Shown here: positions 39,468-49,821 of the stretch, one piece after another
How the letters are laid out: each line of letters opens with the position of its first letter
Numbering within the stretch: position 1 is the first letter of the stretch
Notes under the pieces: generated by a model
Seen by the model: only the letters and a program-made list of their open reading frames with translations
Databases searched by the model: none
What the model was told of the DNA's origin: nothing
Assembly: GCA_012934845.2 (NCBI GenBank)
Contig: WNNJ02000170.1
Span: 1 to 64,000 of the forward strand
DNA length: 64,000 nt
From: Pomphorhynchus laevis
Lineage: Eukaryota; Acanthocephala; Palaeacanthocephala; Echinorhynchida; Pomphorhynchidae
Direction of reading: 5' to 3'
Made by a program: the position numbers and the translations under genes

Positions 39468-40700
39468 TTGTATGAATTAGTGAAATAACGATCATCATGA
39501 CTGAATGAGAAAGAAGCAATACGAACAAAGCAAATTAATAGTTGCAAAATAAATCCAAGTTTTAAACAAAATTTCAACGAATAATATTTAATACGCATGT
39601 ATTCAAAAAATATATGATTTCAATACTATTTCCACACATAATATTTAATATATTATATGCGTGATTTTTTGAAACCATATATGATTTAAAATTTGATTTA
39701 TTTCGAAAAGTTAATCTGTACTAGCCTTAGCTAAAACATTGTTTAAACATAAGTTTATTTGGAAATTTGTAAATATAAACAAAAATAAGCAATTAACGTA
39801 AACAGTAATGTAAACACGAAACAATTCACTTCAGGATGAATAGGATAAAATAATAGTCACTAATGTTGCGTTAATTATTATCATTTATGCAATTTTATTA
39901 ACGCACTACTGTCACTGATGGGGAAGTATAAAAAGTATATACAATTCGGGAAGTTGTTGTATTCACTCGCCTGAAATCATTTGCGGATCTTTTAGTTTAT
40001 ATACCGACTACGTCACGTTAAAGACTATTATAGAAGAATTATCACTATACGATGCGCATCGAATTCTTTCGAAATACTATTTCAAAATATATCAGAATAT
40101 TTCTTCCAGATCAAAACGTTGAATTTGAACTGCTGCATGTTGTATTAGATATTTAGTTTGAATGTTAGGATGATGTACAAAGGAAACGAGAGGAATGAAG
40201 AATAAAAAATAATTCATTGTTTAAATTATTCTTATGGGTTAAACGAAGATCACTGTGTCGAATATTGGTATATAACTTCATAAAAATAAGAGATTTTCAA
40301 GATTTATTAATCAAATATGATTAAGGAGATAATTTTATTAACAATATTTAAAAATATTTGTAATTTGTTATTGCGATTTTAGATTGAACAAGCCCAAGAT
40401 GGCAAAACGTCTTAATTTATTTCTGCTTGACGGTTATCGATAAAATTTAGTTATTATGACTGAATCTCTAAAAGATGCTAGGAAATAGTTTTCGCAAAAT
40501 GGCATATTAAAGTCATATTCAACTTTAAAATGACATTTAAGTATTGAAACGCAAATGTAATAGTGAATATATTAAAAACATTCTATGGTACCTTAGAATT
40601 TTCTTTGCTGGGACACGGCCATTAAATTTAACAGAATTAGGTAACACCAGCACGTTTTGTTCCAACTCAATTCCATATATATAGTTATTTATATATACAG
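39468..40700. other. Intergenic AT-rich stretch
   Basis: Upstream of the RING gene on minus. No gene, repeat or RNA motif recognised. Confidence 0.5.
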
Positions 40701-40716
40701 TTATTTATATAAATAT

Positions 40717-40850
40717 ATTTTTGTTAACGTTTCGGTCCCTCTAAGCCTTTTTCAAAATTGTAAGTATTTATTGTAACAAAAACAAGTGCCTTGGTTATAA
40801 TAAATACAATTTTGAAAAAGGCTTAGAGGGACCGAAACGTTAACAAAAAT
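40717..40850. repeat. Foldback with two PLE-type ribozyme-like ends
   Basis: Arms of about 45 bp (40717-40763 and 40806-40850), practically identical inverses, each ending CCGAAACGTTAACAAAAA. The CTGANGA core is degenerate (TTTTGAAAAAGGC), so these are relics or a derived form. Confidence 0.75.
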
Positions 40851-41092
40851 CTGCTGTTATTTTTCCCGAGATTTTTTTTAGAACAAAATATACACTAATT
40901 AACTAGTTTCAAATGAAGAGCATTTTTCTTTATGTATTTGTTTCTGTTATTTATTACTTAATTTGTCTTATTTCTCTAGTTGATATTATTTCTCTTTTTT
41001 CTATATAAGGTTTCCAGTTTTTGGAAGCCTAAGTAGTGGATGAATCATTCATGGAAAAATGCTGAAGCTCTCAGGTGGAAAATAGCTTAATT

Positions 41093-41151
41093 ATATATAT
41101 TGTTATATAACAATATATATCCTGGACCACATTATATAACTGTGGTCCAGG
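41093..41151. repeat. Two adjoining hairpins
   Basis: First, a perfect 28-bp palindrome (41093-41120) centred on TTATATAA. Directly next to it, CCTGGACCACA (41121-41131) pairs with TGTGGTCCAGG (41141-41151) around the loop TTATATAAC. It lies about 60 bp before the apparent 5' part of the LINE at 41210. Confidence 0.85.
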
Positions 41152-41556
41152 AGCCAAAAATGGCTACGATTGATTTTTAATCCATATTTGCTGCTAAATA
41201 ACTGGACTTCGATCATCAGCTCCATCAGTCTAATGTATCACTCCGAGACCCTTCTAACCACCCAGCAGTCATCGTCAGTCGGATGAAGTGGTTAGGATGC
41301 GTTTCGACTGATATTGTAATATATAACCATCAACAACGATTACAGTGCGTAATATTTAATATCCATCAACAACGATTACAAGTGCTTCAACAATTACCAG
41401 TGAGAAATCTCATTCAACAACTCTAAGTGGACACCACATCGACGAATCCAAGAAGGGCATAACAAAGTCCACAAGGCAGACTACGTAGATAAGCAGCAAA
41501 GTAACCCCAGATTCGCGACAAAATCTTCAACCGCCGCTGGATCGTCATACCCATAA

Positions 41557-41978
41557 ATGATAAGTGACCTGCATCCTGCCGAGTCTGCGCCTCCTCAGTC
41601 TGACGCTACCACTCCACTCAACCTGTCCCCTGTCGAGTTGGAATGTCCATTTTGCAAAATGCCTTGCAGGGTCACCAAATTGGAAAATTCCAGGTTTACG
41701 GGCCCCTTCGTACCAGGTGTGAGGGGTCTGGTCGTACACTTTTTGCATTACAACATCAACAAACTGCAAATAACCCAGCTCTTCATGTCGTACTCTCCTT
41801 AGATCAGCTGTCCCATCATCTCCGTAAATCGATTTTGAAAAGAATACCGAAGGGCGTTAGATACCATACAGCTAAGGCATTTATCCGCCTCTTAAATGAT
41901 TGTGCGGATGAGAACAGTCCAACAATCTGGCTTCGGTTGTTCACTTTATCTAGACTCATGCTTACATCAGGTGAATAA
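41557..41978 (+). pseudogene. RLE-LINE N-terminus with a zinc-finger start
   Basis: The 41557 frame has ELECPFCKMPCRVTKLENSRF, the start of a C2H2-type DNA-binding finger. The matching second half (RTRCEGSGRTLFALQHQQTA) is in the other frame that begins at 41643, so a shift lies between. Such fingers guide RLE LINEs to their target. Confidence 0.6.
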
Positions 41979-42230
41979 TCAGGGCGATCCATTACATCTA
42001 TCATCAAGGATATAATTTTGAAATTTGATGATAGCTTCCTTAAGAATACCGTAAAAATCGGACCCCTGTATACCAATGAAAAATAATGCCCATTCGAAGG
42101 CTCCGAAATCAAAAACTTTCTGCACCGAGTTTCTATCAAGCTTGCAGACTGTGATGTTTTTGGGGCTGTAGTCACATCATCTGACTCTTTTGCTGACAAT
42201 ATAGAGAGTTCCTTTCAGTCCCTTAAGGAA

Positions 42231-42764
42231 ATGCACCCTTCACACACCAGAGATAGTCTCATTCCTCAAAACTATTCCCCAGAAAATTCGAGTCGTTCCA
42301 ACTCTCAGATAAGAAGTGCCATATCGAGTTTCGCCAATGGTTCGGGACATGGAATGGATGGACTTAGCCCTCAACACTTGAAAGACATGATGTTCTACAG
42401 CGCTTGTGATGCAATTCCGTCTCTGAAACTCGCTCTTTCTCGTGTAATCGATGGTTTTATTAATGGCAATCTCATGGCGGAAGGAGTTCAGCTTTTCTTT
42501 TCGGCGTCCTTATGTGCACTGAATAAAAAGGATGGCAAGAGTCGCCCAATTGCAATCGGGAGCACACTCCGTCGCATTGCTGCCAAGATACTGTGTATAA
42601 GGATATCACAAAAAGTAGGTGATCACTTTCGTCCATACCAACTAGGGTGTTGTACACCATGCGGAGCAGAAGCGATTGTTCACGCAGTCCGATCATTCAT
42701 AATAAACCGCCAACAGCCCACAGTGGTTCTCAAAATAGACTTTCGAAATACTTTTATACCATAG
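42231..42764 (+). pseudogene. RLE-LINE reverse transcriptase, first part
   Basis: 177 residues: GSGHGMDGLSPQHLKDM, LCALNKKDGKSRPIAIGSTLR, CCTPCGAEAIVHAVRS and VVLKIDFRNTF. The last is motif A (Asp kept, but the usual KNAFN reads RNTFI before a frame break). Confidence 0.75.
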
Positions 42765-42873
42765 ATCGCGGTGTTCTTCTTGAAGCAATAAAAGAACATG
42801 TCCCATAAGCATATTTATATTTTCATTCTGCCTACGGCTCTCAGACACCTCTGGTTTATGAAGATCGAATCAT

Positions 42874-43179
42874 TTGGTAAAAACATGCGTTCAACAGGGT
42901 GATCCCCTTGGTCCAATTGGTTTTGCTCTAGCAGTAAATTCTATTTCGCACTCCCTTCAATCCGCGTGGTATTTGGACTTTAACGCGTGGTATTTGGACG
43001 ACGCAACGCTTGGAGGAGATTCATCTGTTGTGCTGCACGATTTGGAGACGATTTTGTCATCAGTTATCCGAATAGGTATGGAGCTTAATGCAGGCAAATG
43101 TGAGATCATGTTCCTTAATATTAGGGAACATGAAATCGAACAGATGACTACTACCTTTTCATCTGTAGCCCAAACATAA
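42874..43179 (+). pseudogene. RLE-LINE reverse transcriptase, palm part
   Basis: 101 residues. CVQQGDPLGPIGFALAV is motif B. AWYLDDATLGG is motif C with LDD intact; the word FNAWYLDD/YLDFNAWYLD shows a 21-bp duplication. LNAGKCEIMFLN is motif D. Confidence 0.8.
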
Positions 43180-43342
43180 AAGTGATTGGTCGGGAAAATT
43201 TGCAAATCCTTGGAAGCGTTGTCTTTGAAGAGAATTCACCGAAAGATTTGCTCAGAGTGAGGAGCAATTGGTATTAATGTGCACTAGGGTTTGAGAGCTT
43301 CGTGCTCACGAGGCACTTTTCCTTGTCAAAAACTGCCTTTAC

Positions 43343-44482
43343 ATGTTCAGACTGCTTTATAAGTCCCGTACAACTCCTTGCTTCAACATGTACGCGGAAC
43401 TCTATATGCTCGATGATGTACTGAAAAAATATTTATCCCACATCACAAATTGCGCGATAACGAACGATTCTTGGCGTCAAGCTTCATTGCCCGTGCCGTT
43501 CGGTGGTTTGGGGATCCGCAGTTTACCGGACATTGCTCTTCCGACTTTTTTATCGTCTGTAGTGGCAACGAATGACTGCGTCAACATTCTTTTGAATAAC
43601 TCTACACATTGCCCACATTTTGACGCTGGCTACTCAATTTGGTTGACCAAGACGGGTCTCAGTGAGGCACCGACTAATAGCCATAAACAATCCGCTTGGG
43701 ACACTCCCCTCGATAAACGAGCTCATGAATCTTTAATTGAAGGCTCGAAAGGCGAGGCATCTCGTGTGCGAATTATGGCGGTCTCCACAAGTATGTTTGG
43801 TGCTTGGCTAAACATAGTTCCGATTGGTGCCCTGGGAACTTTGCTCGATGACGAGGTTGTGAGATTGAGCATTGCCCTAAGACTAGACCTTCCTACATGT
43901 AATCCACACATATGTCATTGTGGAGCGTCTGTTGACGAGTCAAGACTACACGGATTAGCATGCATAATTTCGAGAGGCAGATTTCTCAGACACGCGGAAA
44001 TAAATTCAGTGATAAGCAGAGTCCTCAACACCGTCAACGCCCCAAACATTCTAGAGCCATCCAATGTATGCAGATCGGACGGTCGACGTCCTGATGGAGT
44101 CACCATTTTCCCTTGGCGTAAAGGGAAATGTTTGATTTGGGACGCTACCTGCGTGGACACCCTCGCAGCCATCAATGTTAGGAACGCAGCCAGAGGAGCG
44201 GGCAAAGAAGCCTCATATGCCGAAGAGCAGAAACGTCTGAAATATGGCGACTTGACCATGTCCCATATATTTTGCCCTTTTGGAGTAGAGACTTATGGAT
44301 CACTGGGCTCTTCCGCTTTGGCTCTTGTTAAGGATATAGGAAAAAGATTGAAGCACGTTACCGGGGATTCACGTGCTACTTCATACCTCCTCCAAAACGT
44401 TAGCATTGCCATCAAACGCGGAAATGCTGTCAGCATTCTGGCGACGGCTTCAAAGGGCAAGAACATGGTAGGCTGGTGGTAG
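43343..44482 (+). CDS. RLE-LINE C-terminus: knuckle and restriction-like endonuclease (379 aa)
   Basis: The thumb region contains PFGGLGIRSLPDIALP. The CCHC knuckle is CHCGASVDESRLHGLAC (Cys191, Cys193, His203, Cys207). The nuclease motif RRPDGVTIFPWRKG then LIWDATCVDT gives Pro250-Asp251 and Asp267. The tail has AEEQKRLKYGDL. The open frame is unbroken to the stop. The nuclease would nick the target for priming; without the upstream frames this copy cannot make a full protein. Confidence 0.8.
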   Translation: MFRLLYKSRTTPCFNMYAELYMLDDVLKKYLSHITNCAITNDSWRQASLPVPFGGLGIRSLPDIALPTFLSSVVATNDCVNILLNNSTHCPHFDAGYSIWLTKTGLSEAPTNSHKQSAWDTPLDKRAHESLIEGSKGEASRVRIMAVSTSMFGAWLNIVPIGALGTLLDDEVVRLSIALRLDLPTCNPHICHCGASVDESRLHGLACIISRGRFLRHAEINSVISRVLNTVNAPNILEPSNVCRSDGRRPDGVTIFPWRKGKCLIWDATCVDTLAAINVRNAARGAGKEASYAEEQKRLKYGDLTMSHIFCPFGVETYGSLGSSALALVKDIGKRLKHVTGDSRATSYLLQNVSIAIKRGNAVSILATASKGKNMVGWW

Positions 44483-44609
44483 CAGCCAGTCTTGCTAAAA
44501 GAATGACATTACTCTACGAAGAAGACAAACGTTCTCCTGTATCTATCTTTTTTATTTTAAATTTATTTGTATTTTAAAATATATATACAATGTCACACAG
44601 GCAACCGAA

Positions 44610-44665
44610 ACGACCAGTGAGTACTTCATTCTACTGATGAGTGTTGTCGGGTACTCATTGATCGT
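44610..44665 (+). ncRNA. Hairpin in the 3' region of the RLE LINE
   Basis: ACGACCAGTGAGTAC (44610-44624) pairs with GTACTCATTGATCGT (44651-44665) over 15 positions with one mismatch and one G-T pair. The loop is 26 nt and includes CTGATGAG. A structured 3' end of this kind is where LINE RTs bind their own RNA. The role is inference. Confidence 0.6.
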
Positions 44666-44814
44666 CTAGAAGTGACATGGTAACTGAAAGTCGTGAATCA
44701 AAGTCCAGTCTAACAAGCAACACCATTTTGTATATATAATTATAATGTGATACTAGTAAGCAATCACATTATATCACGTATATCACATTATATATATCAA
44801 AAACCTCATTAATA

Positions 44815-46135
44815 ATGCATAGGTAACATAAATATAGATAGACTTTTAAATAATTATAATAGTAAAGAAATAATAGGATCAAATTTACGTAAATATATTC
44901 ATAAAATAAGGTATAAGTTGTTACCGCTATTAGGACGAAAAATTTGTAATTATAATAAAGAATTGAAATCAATTTGTAACGATAATATTAGAAACGTTTT
45001 GGAAACAGAATGTAATTGTAAAAGTCTCAATTTTGATAAAAAAAACATCTATGTACCCATAATTTTAATTAATTGAAAATGGTGAATTAAGGGAAATATT
45101 ATCAGAAGAGTATAAACATTGATTAAATAATAACAATAAAAATAAAATTTACAATTCGTTATATAATGACTTCAATGCTTACTTTGGTAAGTGAATTAAT
45201 AACGAAAGCTTAAATATATCTAACATTAAAATTCGGAAAGATTTTATATTTGATGAAATTAAAAGGAAAATAAAAATAACAAACAATTATAAAAGGAAAG
45301 GTCAAATTAATAAAGATATGCATTTAGAACTTCCTAAATTAAAGCATAACTATATAATAACAACTATTGATAAAGCTAGTAATAGCTTTGTCTTCATATG
45401 CAAAAAGCTTTATTATGATATACCGATGAAAGAAGTTAATTATAATGATTTAAATGTAAATCCAGCATATGAACGTAGTGAGTTGAGTTTAGAAACAATT
45501 ATTACAAGTCATTGTTCTATAAAGGATAGAAAGGTTATAAAAATTAAATCAGATAATAAAACTATACCTATATTATATTGGAATCCAAAATTACATAAAA
45601 ATCCAATAAAACCTAGGTTCATATGTAGTGCGTTTAAATGTACATTAAAACCACTTTCTGTCTATATGAATAAAATACTTAAAGTAATTAAAGCACACTT
45701 TAAAAAATATTGCAAGGTAATCGAAATTAATACTGGTATAAAACACTATTTCAGTATTAATTCTACAAAAGAATTTTTAGAACAGACAAAAGGAATAAAT
45801 TTTCAAAATATAAATACATACGATTTTAGTACTCTTTATACAAATCTAGATTTAGCAAATATTAAAGATGCATTAGAAAAATTAATTAACGTTATATTCG
45901 GAAATAGATACATACATATGTTATAACAACTATAATGCCTATCTAATCAAAAATAAACCCATCAAATAAATACATATATATGGATAAAATCGAATTAATA
46001 GAATCCTAGAGTATTTTGATTAATCAAAATTATTAAAAAGTAGGGAAATATATTTTAGACAAATAAAAGATCTTCCAATGGGAGGTAATAGTAGCCCACT
46101 TATAGGTGACATATTTTTAAGATAAACAGAGATGT
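44815..46135 (+). pseudogene. Family A reverse transcriptase, 5' and middle part
   Basis: The open piece 45318-45926 reads NYIITTIDKASNSFVFICKK, LYWNPKLHKNPIKPRFICSA and NTYDFSTLYTNL: the fingers and motif A of an RT type widespread in invertebrate animals that resembles PLE RTs. In another frame at 46070-46120, LPMGGNSSPLIGDIFL is motif B. Upstream to 44815 a further N-terminal stretch (CNCKSLNFDKKNIYVP) is readable through stops. The YIDD part seen at 50.6 kb would come next, but the copy ends here. Confidence 0.7.
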
Positions 46136-46383
46136 CAATATCTGACATTATTTCTATTTTATTTCAACTTTGTTTTTGTAATGTGTTTCTAGATGGACTG
46201 GGGAAATTCTTCGGGAAGAAACGTATCAAAAACGCTTTTCCGGTGTACCGTTGTTTGCAAGGCAAATAGCGATACAATATAAATCGATATGATATGATTA
46301 CGGACGGTAATTCAATATCTAAGTATATATCTCTAAGTAGATGTAATCTTTTAGTACATCTATGCTTATAATTAATCGCAAAG

Positions 46384-46526
46384 TTGAACAAAGCTTATAT
46401 TTCGCACTTTATTCAAAAACGTTTAGGGTTTCCCTTCTTCAGTTTAACAAAATTTTCAAACTGAAGAATGAATAGAAAACCCGAAACGTTTTTCGAATAA
46501 AGTGCAAAATATACGCTTGGTTCAAC
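46384..46526. repeat. Foldback with two hammerhead-variant ends
   Basis: Outer ends GTTGAACAAAGC and GCTTGGTTCAAC are inverse; inside, CGCACTTTATTCAAAAACGTTT mirrors the other side. Plus motif: CTGAAGA (46461) ... CCC, GAAACGTTTTT, with the GGG arm lost. Minus motif: CTGAAGA, A, GGG, AAA, CCC, then TAAACG, so GAAA is mutated. The two halves carry different damage. Confidence 0.7.
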
Positions 46527-46529
46527 GTT

Positions 46530-47664
46530 GTGATTAATTTAAATCACTATAAATGAATCCGACAAGAACAAGGATCTCTCGATTGTTAAACTTAATATTT
46601 TTGACATCGTACATCAGTCATACATAAATAAGTTAATCAAGAAAATACTATATTATAACATTTATAGTAAAAAATACGTTCATAGACATGTTTAAAGAAT
46701 CTAAATTGACTTAAAATATTTTAATGTAAAATATGTTGTATACTTTAGTTATATATTGTTTTTATATTCACAAATTATAAGAGCAAACATATTTTCGTTT
46801 ATTTTAATTGCAAAAGAAATGTTAAGCTTTTTCGTTTGTAATAACCATTTTAATAATGTGAAAATGAAAATTTATTTGATAAATTGAATACATAACAAGC
46901 ACTATTTCCCCAGTAATTGTTGATAGTAAGATAATAGGGGTGATCAAATGACCACCTCAGTTCATATATGAGGAAATCAAATATTTTATAATTTAAAAAT
47001 CGATCAGCAAATTGGTGAAAGTAATTTAAAAGCATATGCGAGTAAGGTGTGTGTTCTGAAATCAGGTGATATTTAAACATGCTTGAACAGTGTATTTTCT
47101 TTGCATACTTCTTAAAACAATCTTCTGCATTTTAATATTTTAAGAGAGGAGGATGTTACTGCTATACCAATAGATACCAATAGATACCAATAGATACAAT
47201 GAATGTAAAATGTTAACTAAGGATATTTAAAAATCCGAGGAGACAAAAAGAACATCTTCGCTTTTAAATTATATTATGAATAATATGTTTAGTGTGTATT
47301 ATCTTCAGCATTCCTCTCTCTCTTTCTATTTTCCATTCTCACTCTAAATGAGAGAATGTGCTGAATGCACAAATTTATATACATTGAATACTTTCATTTT
47401 CAGTAGAACATCGTTCATACTGCGAATGTGTGACACACAATGCATTTACAGCATTATATTTCATTGCACTCTAAAATGCATCAAGGCAGTTCACACAATA
47501 TATATATATGTATCATCGTGCTGACAATTTCAGACGAAAGAGTTGTGTTGGCAGCTACTAAAATTTGAATATTACATACATATCATATAAGTGGCTTTTA
47601 AGATATTTTATTTTTCTCATGAAACAATTTCCATTTCTTTTTTAAAAAATAAATTACGGAGAAA
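46530..47664. promoter_or_regulatory. Upstream region of the PTB gene
   Basis: AT-rich. It has a short tandem array (about 47169-47203, unit TACCAATAGA four times), a CT-rich run at 47315-47345 and a mirrored TCTCAC...GAGAGAATG word. The promoter probably lies here, but I cannot point to a defined element. Confidence 0.4.
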
Positions 47665-49560
47665 ATGTTTAAATTTTCTGCTTTCAAAAGAAAGAACAAA
47701 CATCAATCAATCACACCATCAACAAAAGACAATAATGATGCATATGATGATGCTGGTGAGAACAATAATGAAGAATATATGTTTAGCTCAAATGTGACTT
47801 ATCTAGGGGCTTCTCGGGTTGATCCTGTGGTATTTGAAGATGCTGTAAATGCTTTGCAAGACGTTTTTATAAAATTTATACCTGACGAAAACGTCAGTAT
47901 TGGTGATCATTACACGTCCATTGTTGGTCATTCAGTACGAGCTCAACTGACTTACAGCGGATTGGAAATATCATATTTGGACGGTAATCAAGTACGGCTT
48001 TTCTTACCGTTAAAGTACCTAATCTATTGTGGAGCATTTAGAAAAGTTACTCCAGTATCACCTGACAATTCAAACGGTAAGTATCTGTCATTTAAAACTC
48101 TAAATCAGATTTCACCTAGCGATAAAGCTATGGATCCTGTTTTGGTTGCCGTCGTATTTAAAGGTATTGGAAACTTCATCGCTCATGTTTTAGCAATTGA
48201 CGACAATTACCATGCACTAAAATTGGTCAACACGATGATGCAATGCTATTACTCAAAGGAGTATTTGGCAATGCACGATGACAATTTATTCAAACCAGAA
48301 CTGACGAACACGACATTTCTCAGTGATCCCAATTCATCTGCTTTTAAACCGAATTTTTCTCTATTTCCGTCTGCTGCAAATACCAATATAGGCGATAATG
48401 AAAATATAAAGCAACAATCAGCAACTACTCCTTTTTCATTACCAAAGAAGACAATAGTACCTAACGAAAATGCCAAGTTCATTGAGCATGATGGCTATTT
48501 GATGGATGATTCTGTATCTCATCAGCAACCTAACGTCATGGCATCTCGCAATCCTTACCAAACACCAGAAATAAATAATTATCTATCAAATCACTTTAAT
48601 CCCAATGGCATTAAAGAAACATCAGGATATTTTACAGCAGTTGCCAACAATGACACAATGACATCAGCAGCGTTTCGACAACAAACGTTGCCGCCAATGA
48701 CAGCACTTGAAAACATAAAGTTTTTACGTCAGCCACAGCAACCAGGAATCATTGGTGACGTCATGCATGAACCAGCAGCTCAACATGTTAACGATAAAGA
48801 CATATTTAAACAATTTCGAATTACCTATGCAGATGGCCAAGAAATAACACAGGCAGATATTTCGTCAGATCCTAATCTTAGAAATACTTTAAGAAGTTTA
48901 GAATCTATCGATATAAATATAGCCAAAGGTTTAGGCTTAAATCAAGAGACAAACCATCCAGTCAATGACGAAGACGATTATCATCAACAACAGAAATACA
49001 AAGAATCTTTCAAAAATTATCACGATATTGTTGGTAATCCTTCACATAATTTAAACAAGCAACAACAACATAATTATTACAACCATGATCATAACAGCCA
49101 TCAATATTCGCAATCACCAAAGCAAAACGTTATCGTTCGGTGGCTGAAGCCTTCAGACAATCATAATACTGCTAATCCTGTTGTTGTTGAAGAACAGATA
49201 AGACAGGTTAATCCGAAAGATGTGAACACTATAATTAATGAAGAAATGCATCCAAGTATAAATCAATCGAACGGAATTAAAATGGAAGGAATGCATTGTC
49301 CGTCTCATACTGTCCATGAATCACCTCAAACCGTAATAATTGAAAGATGGCTTCCACCACCAGCAGCGTTACAAGCCCATCATCATGTGTGCATAAACAA
49401 GAAAGATAAACCGAGTAAGCTCTTGATACCGATAACAGTTAATGAAACAAAATATGTAAAGCCAAATCCAGTTTTAATCGAACATATGCAGCCAATATTC
49501 CGAACTCGTCGTCGAGTAATTGAATCACACAAAATGCCTATTTGTACTAGGCGTTGTTAA
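47665..49560 (+). CDS. PTB-domain protein (631 aa)
   Basis: Residues 41-196 look like a phosphotyrosine-binding (PTB/PID) domain: VTYLGASRVDP, then a helix (ALQDVFIK), strand SGLEISYLD, PLKYLIYCGAF, VLVAVVFKG, IAHVLAIDDNYHALKLVNTM as the C-terminal helix. Such domains bind NPxY peptides at membranes; which partner is not visible. The remainder is low-complexity, rich in Asn, Gln and His, as in many adaptor tails. Near the end, VIVRWLKP and VIIERWLPPP form a repeated motif about 75 residues apart. The last 20 residues are Arg-rich (RTRRRVIESHKMPICTRRC). No signal peptide or membrane segment. The PTB match is by pattern only; I do not recognise the specific family. Confidence 0.7.
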   Translation: MFKFSAFKRKNKHQSITPSTKDNNDAYDDAGENNNEEYMFSSNVTYLGASRVDPVVFEDAVNALQDVFIKFIPDENVSIGDHYTSIVGHSVRAQLTYSGLEISYLDGNQVRLFLPLKYLIYCGAFRKVTPVSPDNSNGKYLSFKTLNQISPSDKAMDPVLVAVVFKGIGNFIAHVLAIDDNYHALKLVNTMMQCYYSKEYLAMHDDNLFKPELTNTTFLSDPNSSAFKPNFSLFPSAANTNIGDNENIKQQSATTPFSLPKKTIVPNENAKFIEHDGYLMDDSVSHQQPNVMASRNPYQTPEINNYLSNHFNPNGIKETSGYFTAVANNDTMTSAAFRQQTLPPMTALENIKFLRQPQQPGIIGDVMHEPAAQHVNDKDIFKQFRITYADGQEITQADISSDPNLRNTLRSLESIDINIAKGLGLNQETNHPVNDEDDYHQQQKYKESFKNYHDIVGNPSHNLNKQQQHNYYNHDHNSHQYSQSPKQNVIVRWLKPSDNHNTANPVVVEEQIRQVNPKDVNTIINEEMHPSINQSNGIKMEGMHCPSHTVHESPQTVIIERWLPPPAALQAHHHVCINKKDKPSKLLIPITVNETKYVKPNPVLIEHMQPIFRTRRRVIESHKMPICTRRC

Positions 49561-49564
49561 CTTG

Positions 49565-49570
49565 AATAAA
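49565..49570 (+). terminator. AATAAA after the PTB gene
   Basis: Canonical hexamer only a few bases after the stop. A second AATAAA lies near 49799. Which is used is unknown. Confidence 0.4.
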
Positions 49571-49821
49571 TTCGAACAAAATTATACTAACGCTATGAAG
49601 ATAGCAAGTCATAAATAATCATTGGTAAACCTAATTTAGCATATGTACTTGGCTATGTCGAGCAAAAACTGGTTTTACTAGATCATTAAGTGTTCAGAAA
49701 TGTTAATTCCATTTCTCTGATTTTATTAATAACGCAACACTATAATTCATTCATTAACTACCTGTGAACATTTCTATTAAATATTTGCTACAACAATGAA
49801 ATAAAATAATTTCTTAATAAA

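Larger units (their letters stand above)
41210..44720 (+). mobile_element. RLE-type LINE, fairly complete but broken
   Basis: Plus strand. A 5' leader with a duplicated word ATCAACAACGATTACA is followed by a C2H2-like finger, RT, a CCHC knuckle and a restriction-like endonuclease, then a 3' region with a long hairpin (44610-44665). This order is that of non-LTR elements of the R2/R4/NeSL grade, which often insert at fixed sites; the clade is not certain. It is GC-richer than its surroundings. Several frameshifts (near 41800, 42770, 42870 and 43200) break the single long protein. Confidence 0.8.

Noticed and set aside
41557-41769. Overlapping minus-strand frame at the LINE start
   Set aside because: Antisense of the zinc-finger region; the plus frame has CPFC and matches the LINE order.
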